This document shows, piece after piece, positions 44,352 to 53,139 of a stretch of 64,000 bases of DNA. Source of the DNA: Aquimarina sp. BL5 (GTDB lineage: Bacteria; Bacteroidota; Bacteroidia; Flavobacteriales; Flavobacteriaceae). The notes under the pieces are model-generated. The model did not search any database. It was not told the DNA's origin and was given only the letters and a program-made list of their open reading frames with translations. Positions within the stretch are counted from its first letter, which is position 1. Each line of letters begins with the position of its first letter. The DNA lies in assembly GCF_003443675.1 (NCBI RefSeq), contig NZ_CP031963.1:806001-870000 (forward strand). Direction: 5' to 3'. The position numbers were made by a program, and so were the translations under genes.

Positions 44352-45797
44352 ATGCCTATTACTATCATGGGAGACAAAGAATTCGAGTCTGTCCCTTCAC
44401 TTAAGAGTAAAGCTTTACGAATTAATCTAAATGCTAACATCTATGGTACCTTTGCGGAAATTGGTGCCGGTCAGGAAACAGCACGTAATTTCTTTAGAGC
44501 TGGTGGTGCCTCTGGTACTATTGCAAAGGCTATGAGTGCCTATGATAAAGATTTTAGTGATGCCATCTATGGTATAGAAGATGACAAACGTTATGTTACC
44601 GAAGCGAGATTAAAAAAAATGCTAAGGCATGAAGTTCGTCTTATAGAAGAACGTATTACCAGAGAAAAACATCCAAACAAGCTATTTTTTAGTTATGCCA
44701 ATACGGTAGCTACTATAGATTTTGCTAAGAAATATAAAGGACATGGTTGGGTAGGTATTCGATATCAAACAAAACCAGATGAAGATTATAATGAAATTAT
44801 ACTTCATATTCGTTTTCATGAAAACGATGCCAGATTACAACAAATGACTCTTGGAGTATTAGGTGTAAATCTTATTTATGGAGCTTACTACAAATACGAT
44901 AATCCAAAAAAACTTTTACGATATCTATATGATCATTTAGACAAAGATCAAATTGAAATTGATACTATCAATTTTTCGGGACCTAGATTTAAAAAGGTAG
45001 ATAACCGATTAATGAGTTTACAGTTGGTTAAAAATGGAATGACAGAAGCAGTAATGTTCGGACCAGATGGTAATAATGTGCTACCAGCAGCTGTTTTATA
45101 TAAAAAGAATATCCTAGCACTTAGAGGGAGTTTTAGACCGGTGACTAAAGTAAATATGGACATTTACAAGAAGTCTCTTAATATGTTCCTGAATGAAAAT
45201 AAGGTACGTAAGGAAAAAACGATAGAGATTTTTGAAATTACTCTTTCTAATCTTAGAGCAGAAGGAGAAATTGATGAAGAAGATTTTATGTGTCGAGCCC
45301 GTTTACTTTGTTCTCTCGGACAAACGGTAATGATCTCTAATTTCCAGGAGTATTATAAGGTTGTGGAGTATTTCTCTAACTATACAAAAGAGCGCATGGC
45401 ACTATCGATGGGTGTAAACAATCTAGTTGATATTTTTGATGAGAAATATTACCGACACCTAAGTGGTGGTATTCTGGAAGCCTTTGGTAAACTTTTCTTT
45501 AAAGATTTAAAAGTATACTTATACCCATTAAAAAATCCTAAAACCGGCCAACTTACAACTAGTGAAAACCTTAAGGTGCATCCTAGAATGAAAGAATTAT
45601 ATAAATTCTTTAAACATAATGGTAAGCTGCAAGATATTGTGGATTACGATCCCACTATTATGGATATATACTCTAGAGAAGTACTTCAGAAAATCCAAGA
45701 AGGAGAATCTGGATGGGAAGAACAATTACCAGATCTTATTCCTGAAATGATTAAAGAAAATAATTTCTTTGGTTATAAAGAAACTGAAAAAGTATAA
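44352..45797 (+). CDS. Conserved cytosolic protein of unknown function
   Basis: 481 aa without signal or membrane segment. Distinctive stretches are RINLNANIYGTFAEIGAGQE, FFRAGGASGTIAKAMSAYDK and SLGQTVMISNFQEYYKVVEY. I recall homologues in Flavobacteriaceae carrying misleading names (TonB-dependent receptor, nicotinate-nucleotide adenylyltransferase), but neither a barrel nor the HxGH nucleotidyltransferase motif is present. The even composition and length suggest an enzyme or scaffold. Confidence 0.75.
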   Translation: MPITIMGDKEFESVPSLKSKALRINLNANIYGTFAEIGAGQETARNFFRAGGASGTIAKAMSAYDKDFSDAIYGIEDDKRYVTEARLKKMLRHEVRLIEERITREKHPNKLFFSYANTVATIDFAKKYKGHGWVGIRYQTKPDEDYNEIILHIRFHENDARLQQMTLGVLGVNLIYGAYYKYDNPKKLLRYLYDHLDKDQIEIDTINFSGPRFKKVDNRLMSLQLVKNGMTEAVMFGPDGNNVLPAAVLYKKNILALRGSFRPVTKVNMDIYKKSLNMFLNENKVRKEKTIEIFEITLSNLRAEGEIDEEDFMCRARLLCSLGQTVMISNFQEYYKVVEYFSNYTKERMALSMGVNNLVDIFDEKYYRHLSGGILEAFGKLFFKDLKVYLYPLKNPKTGQLTTSENLKVHPRMKELYKFFKHNGKLQDIVDYDPTIMDIYSREVLQKIQEGESGWEEQLPDLIPEMIKENNFFGYKETEKV

Positions 45798-46331
45798 GTA
45801 AGCATTTATCATACGTTTACAAACGGATATAAATACTAACAACAGATATACAGATTGTTATGTATAAATCTACGTTGTATAACTTTGCGATAAATATCAG
45901 ATTAATTGCAAAAAGTAATTGCTAAAACAATATTTCTTCTAAGTGTATTTCTAATTTCAACAACTAGAGAATGATAACTTTTCTTTGTATCAATATTCAA
46001 AAAAGTACGACGGATGCGCAATGGAAATATCCTAAACAATTTCTGAAATAGAGGGCTAGGAAAACCTACAAAGACTATCTAAAAATGATTACAAAAGAAC
46101 GATCAGAAAAACTAAAGACAACGTAAACACTTTATACATTGTTCTTTATGGTTTACTTACTAACATATAAAATCGATTAGTTTTATTTTTTTATGGATAA
46201 AACATATGTTCTACTCATAAAAAAACATATGTTCTATAATGATTAGAATTTGTTGTAGAAAAACAAACATCTATAGCTATACATTATAATTGATACATGT
46301 AAATTGGAATTCAAATAAATTTCAAAAATTA
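45798..46331. other. Gene-free stretch with tandem palindromes
   Basis: 534 bp without a convincing ORF. Two copies of AACATATGTTCTA (46201-46213 and 46224-46236), each containing the palindrome AACATATGTT, lie 23 bp apart and upstream of the small ORF at 46332. Confidence 0.45.
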
Positions 46332-46610
46332 ATGATGCATTGTTTATCTGTAAGCATAGTAAGAATTATAGTATCTTTTTTCATTCCTTTTTATAATTTT
46401 GGTCGTACTACCAAGAAAAATAAATCTCCAAAAGAGTATAAAAATAGGACAGAAAAAACAGCTCTATTTACTTCTAAATACAGATTGGAAGACATTGCAT
46501 TATCCTACGAAGAATGTGAAGATATTTTAATTCATCAATTAAATCTTAAAAAAAAAGCTTTTCAAATACTAAATGCTTGCTCACAAATCAAACACTTAGG
46601 TTTATCCTAA
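46332..46610 (+). CDS. Small hypothetical protein, doubtful
   Basis: 92 aa from the ATG at 46332 (an upstream TTG at 46290 also opens the frame). One hydrophobic segment (about residues 5-20) is followed by a basic region (TTKKNKSPKEYKNRTEK) and an amphipathic C-terminal helix (YEECEDILIHQLNLKKKAF). No family recognised. It is the longest frame in a 1.7 kb sparse region and could be real or chance. Confidence 0.3.
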   Translation: MMHCLSVSIVRIIVSFFIPFYNFGRTTKKNKSPKEYKNRTEKTALFTSKYRLEDIALSYEECEDILIHQLNLKKKAFQILNACSQIKHLGLS

Positions 46611-47526
46611 TTTAACTGATGGAGTAAGCTTTGGTAGCATTGCCAGTAAAAAGGCGAACAAACCTTTATGAAATCAAAATGTAGTTTTTAACCTGAATAA
46701 AAGAACGTCTAATCAATTTAATAAAATGGATAATAATTTTAAAGATAGTAAATACACAATTCACCTTGGAGAAGTACTTGTCAGGAGTTAGGTTTTTATC
46801 AATCTCTAAAAATTGAGGCGAATATTGAGAAAAGTATTTAATTATGATCAAGCCAAGTATGAAGTGATCAACTTAGAATTAAGAACGCATCTCTGTAATC
46901 CTAATAATGATATTAGAAAAATTAACAGTAAAATTAAAAATAGACCCGAATTGCTAGATCCATTAGAAAGGCTTATTCTCATTGGAAAGCAAATATTGAA
47001 AAGGATATTCAACAATAAGTAACATTAATCTTAAAACCACAACATATAATTGAAGAATAATAAAGAATAGCCTCCTACGATAACATTTAGATAATAGGTT
47101 CGCATTCTTTTATATCCTATGGATAAAATGACCTTAACTAAAATGACTTTTTCATTTTAAGAGACAGAAAAGTATAATCAACTCTTCATCGATATCCTCT
47201 TATGATTATACAATACAATAAGCATAACTAACTAATTTTAAAAATTTTACGATTTTAGCGCATAAAAAAACACAATTTCAATGTGCTTTTTTCAAAGCAA
47301 AACTCACATAACTAAACAAAAGTAAGCTATGTGTTTATCTTAAAAATTTAACTAACCCTTTAACTTGGTTTTGTACAATCATATGTACTTGACATAACTG
47401 GTCACGCATACGTACAATTACGAAAACGTTTTCGTAATTATGAACCAATAATATCTTCAATAACCTAATGAAGTAGAATATTTTAAATATTGGTAAAGCA
47501 AGATCAGGTTAAAAAACACAAACGAA
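46611..47526. other. Sparse region upstream of the GH16 gene
   Basis: About 0.9 kb, AT-rich. It holds only a weak TTG-started 69-codon frame (46813-47022) and, near its end, the 24-bp palindrome at 47416-47439. Nothing else identified. Confidence 0.4.
47416..47439. promoter_or_regulatory. 24-bp perfect palindrome, LacI-type operator candidate
   Basis: Perfect inverted repeat with core CGAAAACGTTTTCG flanked by AATTA/TAATT, its end 87 bp upstream of the GH16 ATG. The central CG with AAAA/TTTT arms is the pattern of LacI-family operators. No LacI-type gene is in the window. Confidence 0.65.
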
Positions 47527-49077
47527 ATGAAAAATCTTAATAAGAACTTATTAATACTAATCATAGGATTGCTTTTTTTACCATTCACAACTTTTTCACA
47601 GCCTCCAGGATCCGGTTGGAATGTTGTTTATGCTGATGAATTCGATGGAAATAATATTAACGAAAACAGATGGTTTGTAAGAACTAATGGTGTTTTTACA
47701 AGAGACCAAGTTGTGGTAAACAACGGTACATTAAAATTAAATAATACTTACACAAATAATGGAGTCATTAAAGGTGGCTGGATTACATCTAAACAGAAGT
47801 TTGGCGGTGGTTCTGGCAATATTAAATATGGTTATTATGAAGCCAGAGTTCGTATCCAATGGAATCCTAATGGATCCATCTGGCCAACCTGGTGGATCTG
47901 GGGAAACCGTGTCAACGGCGTTACCACGACCGAAATTGACATTATGGAGTATAGCGGATTTTCTAAATTATATTTTAATAATCGAGCAACTTCGTCACAT
48001 CATTATAGAGGAAAAGTAAACATTGGTGGTAGTAATCAAACAACGACAAGCGCCCAAAGTGTTTTAAACAGAAACCCTTTTGAGTGGCATCGTTGGGGAA
48101 TCCTTTGGACTCCTAACGAATTGTCCTTTTATTATGATGGTGTAAAATATATGTCATCGTCACAGCCAGGTGATGCCAGAAATTCAAATGATCCTTTAGG
48201 ATTAATATTCTCTACAAGCCCGCATACTATCAACGCAGACCCGGAGCAACCTGATAACCCAAGATCCGAAAACGCTGCAAGACCAGGACAAAATTTTCCA
48301 GCTTTAGAAGTTGACTGGGTTCGAGTATGGACTGGAGGCAATACCGGTGGCGGCAATGGTGGTGGAAACAACCCAGTTGTAGCTATTAAAAAAGGAAATG
48401 CAACCAACTTTGGTATCGATGGCAATAACGGTGGTGGAGATGGTCAAAATGTATATTTGTGGTCCGCTAGTAATGGTAATATCAATCAACAATGGGTAGA
48501 AATTAACCGTGGAAATGGTTATTACTCATACCAAAAAAGAAATACAAACTTTTGCTTAGATGGTGGTAACGGTGGCGCAAATGGGCAAAACGTGTACTTA
48601 TGGACTTGTAATAATAACCAAAATCAGCATTGGAGAAAAGTTAATTTAGGTAATGGAAAATACCGATTAGAAAAAAGAAATGCTCCAGGATTTTCTATAG
48701 ATGGTGGTAATGGTGGTTCAAATGGCCAAAACCTTTACCTATGGTCATCTAGTAACGGTAATCAAAACCAGCATTGGCAGTTTACTACAATCCAATCTGG
48801 TAGAAGTGCATTTATTGGTCCGTTAAAAGAGCCGACAGTTAATCAAATAGAAATTTATCCAAATCCATCAAATGGAAATTTCAATATCAATTTTAACCAA
48901 AAAGTTAACCAAGTCAATGTGATTTTGACAGATATTAGCGGACGGATTGTATATAAAGAAGTTATAGAAAATACAACGAGTAAATCCGTAAATACACAAG
49001 GATTACCAAGTGGTATTTATATACTTAATTTACAAGGAAAAGATATAAACTTACAAGATAAACTAGTGATCGAATAG
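47527..49077 (+). CDS. GH16 endoglycanase with ricin-type lectin and T9SS signal
   Basis: 516 aa. Signal peptide (about 24 residues, ending TFSQ). GH16 domain at about 28-272 with the catalytic ExDxxE as EIDIME (Glu136, Asp138, Glu141) and WPTWWIWG in the substrate cleft. A Gly-rich linker leads to a ricin B/CBM13-type domain (about 285-425) with three QxW-style repeats (NQQWVEI, NQHWRKV, NQHWQFT). Type A sorting domain at about 445-516 (YPNPSNGNFNINF). Likely an extracellular agarase-, carrageenase- or laminarinase-type enzyme; the subfamily is not decided. Confidence 0.92.
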   Translation: MKNLNKNLLILIIGLLFLPFTTFSQPPGSGWNVVYADEFDGNNINENRWFVRTNGVFTRDQVVVNNGTLKLNNTYTNNGVIKGGWITSKQKFGGGSGNIKYGYYEARVRIQWNPNGSIWPTWWIWGNRVNGVTTTEIDIMEYSGFSKLYFNNRATSSHHYRGKVNIGGSNQTTTSAQSVLNRNPFEWHRWGILWTPNELSFYYDGVKYMSSSQPGDARNSNDPLGLIFSTSPHTINADPEQPDNPRSENAARPGQNFPALEVDWVRVWTGGNTGGGNGGGNNPVVAIKKGNATNFGIDGNNGGGDGQNVYLWSASNGNINQQWVEINRGNGYYSYQKRNTNFCLDGGNGGANGQNVYLWTCNNNQNQHWRKVNLGNGKYRLEKRNAPGFSIDGGNGGSNGQNLYLWSSSNGNQNQHWQFTTIQSGRSAFIGPLKEPTVNQIEIYPNPSNGNFNINFNQKVNQVNVILTDISGRIVYKEVIENTTSKSVNTQGLPSGIYILNLQGKDINLQDKLVIE

Positions 49078-49127
49078 AGTGATCACCCTTGATCATTGAT
49101 ATCTCAAAACATTACTGAATTATTTAA

Positions 49128-49170
49128 TTTAACCCGGATTAAGAAATAAAATTTCATAATCCGGGTTAAA
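49128..49170 (+). terminator. Terminator after the GH16 gene
   Basis: 14-bp perfect stem TTTAACCCGGATTA / TAATCCGGGTTAAA with a 15-nt loop. Confidence 0.8.
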
Positions 49171-49485
49171 GTTTTCATATAGTGAAGGTTATTATACTGC
49201 GTCTAGAATATTTACCAGCATTTGCTCTACTCGCGATTCTGAACTAGAATTTATAAGGAGTGTAATACTTTTAAAAATTTAATTTTCCTCTTAAATGAAA
49301 TCATAAGTAAAAATAAAAGATTTGATTTAAAGATGAAGAGAAATAAAACCTTATTGTTAACTAATTAACGCTAAAATAAAATTGATAACAAAACTGAATA
49401 TATCCATAAAGTATTAGAAAATGTTTTATAATATTATGCTTAAATACAAAATCATTTTTTAATAATTTTATATCCTTTGAAACCT
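49171..49485. other. Gene-free stretch
   Basis: 315 bp of AT-rich sequence between the GH16 terminator and the DUF1801 gene; I see no ORF, repeat or clear promoter in it. Confidence 0.4.
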
Positions 49486-49914
49486 ATGTCAAAATTGAAT
49501 ATAAAAACAAATCCAAAGGTTGAATCGGTTTATCAGAACTACACGGATCCTGTTCGTAAGAAAATAATGAATCTTAGAAATCTAATTATTGAAATCGCGG
49601 AAACAACGGAAGGAATAACAAGTATAGAAGAGACCCTAAAATGGGGAGAACCCAGTTTCTTGACCAAAAAAGGAAGCACTATTAGAATTGACTGGAAAAA
49701 AGGAAAACCAAATCAATATGCTATGTATTTTCAATGTACGAGTAAATTAGTAACAACTTTTAGAGTTTTATATAAAGACACTTTTCAATTCGAAGGAAAT
49801 CGAGCTATAATATTCCCAATAGATTCTAGAATTCCTAAAAAGGAGCTAAAGAACTGCATTACCGCCGCATTAACCTATCATAAAGTGAAGCATCATCCTT
49901 CTTTAGGTATTTAA
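49486..49914 (+). CDS. DUF1801 domain protein
   Basis: 142 aa from the ATG at 49486 (an in-frame TTG lies 9 bp upstream). The fold pattern VYQNYTDPVRKKIMNLRNLI, IEETLKWGEPSFLTKKGSTIRIDWK and NQYAMYFQCTSKLV is DUF1801 (YdhG-like). Small cytosolic proteins without established function. Closed by a hairpin shared with the convergent region. Confidence 0.82.
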   Translation: MSKLNIKTNPKVESVYQNYTDPVRKKIMNLRNLIIEIAETTEGITSIEETLKWGEPSFLTKKGSTIRIDWKKGKPNQYAMYFQCTSKLVTTFRVLYKDTFQFEGNRAIIFPIDSRIPKKELKNCITAALTYHKVKHHPSLGI

Positions 49915-49918
49915 AAAC

Positions 49919-49955
49919 AAAAAGCATATGTATCAATAAAACACATATGCTTTTA
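49919..49955. terminator. Hairpin A (bidirectional terminator)
   Basis: 12-bp stem AAAAGCATATGT / ACATATGCTTTT with an 11-nt loop. It resembles the hairpin that follows bcp (52460-52500). Confidence 0.82.
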
Positions 49956-49975
49956 TACTATTTATATAATACTCT

Positions 49976-50011
49976 ATTAAAGGATTTGAGCAGCGTGATC
50001 TTTGGTTTTTA
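49976..50011 (-). pseudogene. Remnant of the 3' end of a bcp copy
   Basis: 36 bp identical at 35 positions to the 3' end of bcp plus its stop (52522-52557), same orientation; it would encode the last residues KTKDHAAQIL and a stop. No upstream part of the gene remains. It lies just beyond the stop of the 705-aa secreted protein gene. Confidence 0.8.
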
Positions 50012-50022
50012 TTTTAAAATAA

Positions 50023-52140
50023 TTAATTTTTAATCATTTTTTTTATTACACTATCACTTGAATCACTATTAATTTCGACCAAGTAAAAACCACTAGCTAA
50101 AGCGGATATATCTATTGGGCCTGATTGGAATAAACCATTCATAATTTGCTCTCCTTGAACATTATAAATTTTAAAAGATGAAACACCTAGAGTACTAGCA
50201 TTAGCTATATCCACATATCTATTTGCTGGATTAGGATACAACGAAACTGTTTCGGAATTAAAAACTATATCATCAGTGGATAAAACATTAGCCTGAGTAA
50301 GCTCTATAATTCCCCAACAAGAATCAAAGGTTCCAATATTTAATGTCATAGCACCGGTATTATTTGTTTCAAATGATAAATCAATTGAAGCTTTACCAGG
50401 CATATGAAGAGTAGCTCCTACAATAGCATTAGGAAAAACACCTACTGGAATTTTTACCGAAATATTGTTATGGGTTTGAGCTGAATCTTCTGCTACATTA
50501 TATTTTCTATTGATTAGATGAAGTGCATAGGGCGCTGCCGGATCTTCAGAAGACATTCGCGGCAATGCCGAAATTAGGTAATTTACCCACTCATCATTAC
50601 GTAAAACATTGATTTTCCAAGAAAGATTACCATTTATATCACCAGCATTATCCATACTGATAACATTAGAAGAACTTTGGTTGAGTATCTGATTCTGTGC
50701 AGTAGTTAAGTATTGAACATCACTATCATGAACAACCACATCATATTGCCCCAATTCTGAAACAGTAGGAGCTAAAGGTTGATCAGGATCACCAAATATT
50801 TTTAGATCAAATGAAATATTTCTTGTTACTAAATAATCAAGTGTTTGACGAGCATTCAAACTCCCCGCCATTCCACCTTCCAATAATGAAGCATATACGG
50901 AATAAGCAAGTGCTACATTAGAAACTGCTTGATAATCATCAAACAATTCATTGTGGTCATGAATGAATTCATAAATATCAGCAAAATTCTCCCATCCAGT
51001 ATCCCAGGTATTACTTCCACCTATCCATACTTTTCCAGGAATTGTAAAAATGGAACCTGTGGCATATGCTTGAGCTATCCAAGCACGAGCCTGTCTAGGA
51101 GAACTTCTATCATACAATGCTTTAAATGCATCAGGATATGGAAAATAAATCAAAGTTTTATCTAGAGCCTCAGCAGCTTTATAATGTAGTAATGGCTCAA
51201 CAGATGGACTTGTAGCTATATCGCTTGGATGACCATACTCTCCAGCAAGATAAGTTAATCTATCAGAATAAACATATCCTCTAGGTTCTACAACATTCGT
51301 TGTGGCTCCAATTTCAATTCCTGGTCTAATAGTATCAATATATTCGAATAATTTTTCCATCATATCATTAAGCGATTGACGCTGGAAGTATACAAAATCC
51401 TTATACAGTGGAATATTTCCATTAATACTATTTGCTCGATTTCTATACGTTTGTAGCGTCATTCCACTATTTAGCAAAAATTGACGATAATTGAAATCAT
51501 TAATATTGTCAATCCCTAAATTCGTTAGCTCTTGAGCTGTATACTTACTCCTCATATATTCTCTAAAGCCATTCATAGAATGAACAGAGAAATCTCCTCC
51601 GAGCCAATGTAAAGTTCGAGTCGCAGATGTTTGTGAATCAAACATCATATGTGTTACAGGTGCTAAAGTCATTCTATCCACCTGATATTTTAACCATTCT
51701 AAGAAATCAGGACCTTGATGACTCATCCAACTATGAACATGACCATTGTATGTACCTCCATTATCAGCAGCATTTCCCCAGTGAATATCATCACCGTCAA
51801 GATTCTTTGCCCAGTATTGTCCCGGATCATCCATAAAATCAATCATCCACTTCCATCCCCAATCAAACTCTCCGCGACCAAAATAATACTTACTATCAGA
51901 TGTATGATTCTCTACTTTTGTAACCCATTGATTAATAGCCGAATCAGATTCAATACTAGCATTGGGCATAAAACCCCAAAAAATACCATCTGCTTTATAT
52001 TTATCATAATTAAACGGAGTTGCAACTGATTCTTGGGTAAATAATACTGTTGATTTTTCTATAGAACCATTTGTTTGTCCTAAGAGATTATATGACATAC
52101 AGTAAAAAGCCATAGCGAGTAATAATAATTTTCTTTTCAC
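50023..52140 (-). CDS. Secreted TIM-barrel-like protein, putative glycoside hydrolase
   Basis: 705 aa. Signal peptide (about 21 residues, ending NLLGQ). Residues about 40-520 have the look of a GH42/GH-clan A-like barrel with partner domain: GEFDWGWKWMIDFMD, WLKYQVDRMTLAPVTHMMFDSQ, GFREYMRSKYTAQEL, and later IGGSNTWDTGWENFADIYEFI and a Rossmann-like GQYDVVVHDSDVQYLT. C-terminal type A sorting domain (about 635-705, YPNPANRYVDI). I cannot place it in a numbered family; catalytic acids are not identified. It is flanked by bcp-derived direct repeats. Confidence 0.72.
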   Translation of the reverse strand: MKRKLLLLAMAFYCMSYNLLGQTNGSIEKSTVLFTQESVATPFNYDKYKADGIFWGFMPNASIESDSAINQWVTKVENHTSDSKYYFGRGEFDWGWKWMIDFMDDPGQYWAKNLDGDDIHWGNAADNGGTYNGHVHSWMSHQGPDFLEWLKYQVDRMTLAPVTHMMFDSQTSATRTLHWLGGDFSVHSMNGFREYMRSKYTAQELTNLGIDNINDFNYRQFLLNSGMTLQTYRNRANSINGNIPLYKDFVYFQRQSLNDMMEKLFEYIDTIRPGIEIGATTNVVEPRGYVYSDRLTYLAGEYGHPSDIATSPSVEPLLHYKAAEALDKTLIYFPYPDAFKALYDRSSPRQARAWIAQAYATGSIFTIPGKVWIGGSNTWDTGWENFADIYEFIHDHNELFDDYQAVSNVALAYSVYASLLEGGMAGSLNARQTLDYLVTRNISFDLKIFGDPDQPLAPTVSELGQYDVVVHDSDVQYLTTAQNQILNQSSSNVISMDNAGDINGNLSWKINVLRNDEWVNYLISALPRMSSEDPAAPYALHLINRKYNVAEDSAQTHNNISVKIPVGVFPNAIVGATLHMPGKASIDLSFETNNTGAMTLNIGTFDSCWGIIELTQANVLSTDDIVFNSETVSLYPNPANRYVDIANASTLGVSSFKIYNVQGEQIMNGLFQSGPIDISALASGFYLVEINSDSSDSVIKKMIKN

Positions 52141-52331
52141 CTGATTTTTTTAAAGGATTAAGTAATAATTAGATTAAGGGTGTTTTTTAAATTTTTAGTA
52201 CTGAACGAACACAAATGATATAGGGGCTGTGTATAGAACCATTTTACTATATTTAAAAAACTAAACACAGCAAAAATAATTCTACAAAGCTAACTGCAAG
52301 AAATGAAATAGAATTCGTAGTCATTTAATTA

Positions 52332-52355
52332 GTATTTGTTATGGATCACAAATAC
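52332..52355. promoter_or_regulatory. Inverted repeat, possible operator
   Basis: Perfect 8-bp arms GTATTTGT and ACAAATAC separated by 8 bp, about 190 bp upstream of the secreted 705-aa protein gene. Confidence 0.35.
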
Positions 52356-52459
52356 CATTTTTTCCCTAATTAATTTTAGTTTTACTAATTCTAACCGCTT
52401 TTTATAAAAAATTAAACGAATCTTTAGGAAAAACATTTATCTACTTCAAACATTTAAAA

Positions 52460-52500
52460 AAGAAAGGCATACGTACTTTTCAGTAGATATGCCTTTAAAA
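52460..52500 (-). terminator. Hairpin B, terminator of bcp
   Basis: 9-bp perfect stem AAAGGCATA / TATGCCTTT extended by four more pairs after a 2-bp bulge; lies 23 bp past the bcp stop. Confidence 0.8.
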
Positions 52501-52522
52501 TCTTCTATGATATTATACTTAA

Positions 52523-52972
52523 TTAAAGAATTTGAGCAGCGTGATCTTTGGTTTTTACCTTAGTAATAACTTCAGTAAGAACCGAATTTTCGTCTATTAC
52601 AAAAGTAGTTCTATGAATTCCATCATATTCTTTACCCATGAACTTTTTAGGGCCCCAAACATTAAAAGCTTCTATCACCTTCTTGTCTTCATCCGCTAGT
52701 AATGGATAAGGTAATTCATATTTATTTTTAAAATTTTGTTGACGCTTTGCACTATCTGCACTCACACCAAGAATTTCATATCCCTGAGATTGAAACGTTT
52801 GATAATTGTCTTTAAGATTACAAGCCTCTGCCGTACAACCAGGTGTACTAGCTTTTGGGTAGAAAAAAACAACTAATTTTTTTCCTTTGTAATCTTCTAA
52901 ACTAATAGTATTTCCATCTTGATCCAATGCTGAGAAATTAGGAGCTTTATCTCCTGCTTTTAATGATGTCAT
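52523..52972 (-). CDS. bcp: Thioredoxin-dependent thiol peroxidase (Bcp/PrxQ)
   Basis: 149 aa peroxiredoxin reducing hydroperoxides with thioredoxin. Peroxidatic Cys46 and resolving Cys51 lie in PKASTPGCTAEACNLKDNY. Full length for the family; the last residues KTKDHAAQIL are repeated as a fossil at 49976-50011. Divergent from nth. Confidence 0.96.
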   Translation of the reverse strand: MTSLKAGDKAPNFSALDQDGNTISLEDYKGKKLVVFFYPKASTPGCTAEACNLKDNYQTFQSQGYEILGVSADSAKRQQNFKNKYELPYPLLADEDKKVIEAFNVWGPKKFMGKEYDGIHRTTFVIDENSVLTEVITKVKTKDHAAQIL

Positions 52973-53139
52973 TCTTTTATAATTATATGAAAACTTAAAA
53001 TTAAGTTTGTTTAAACTTTTTTGATAAAATTAAAACAAAAATTATAATTCAATGATGATTTTATTAAAAATTTAAGTTTTAATTCGATATCTAAAACCTC
53101 CTAAATATTCATATTTTAGCAGAAAATAATTCTATTCAT

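Larger units (their letters stand above)
52141..52521. other. 381-bp upstream region of the putative glycosidase
   Basis: Contains an inverted repeat GTATTTGT-N8-ACAAATAC (52332-52355), a possible operator, and the bcp terminator (52460-52500). No ORF seen. Confidence 0.4.

Noticed and set aside
46813..47022. 69-codon frame with a TTG start
   Set aside because: No promoter, family or recognisable start; basic, low-complexity translation in an AT-rich gap.
49976..52557. Direct repeats as ends of an insertion sequence
   Set aside because: No transposase or integrase and no terminal inverted repeats; the repeats are the bcp 3' end, so reported as a repeat-bounded insertion only.
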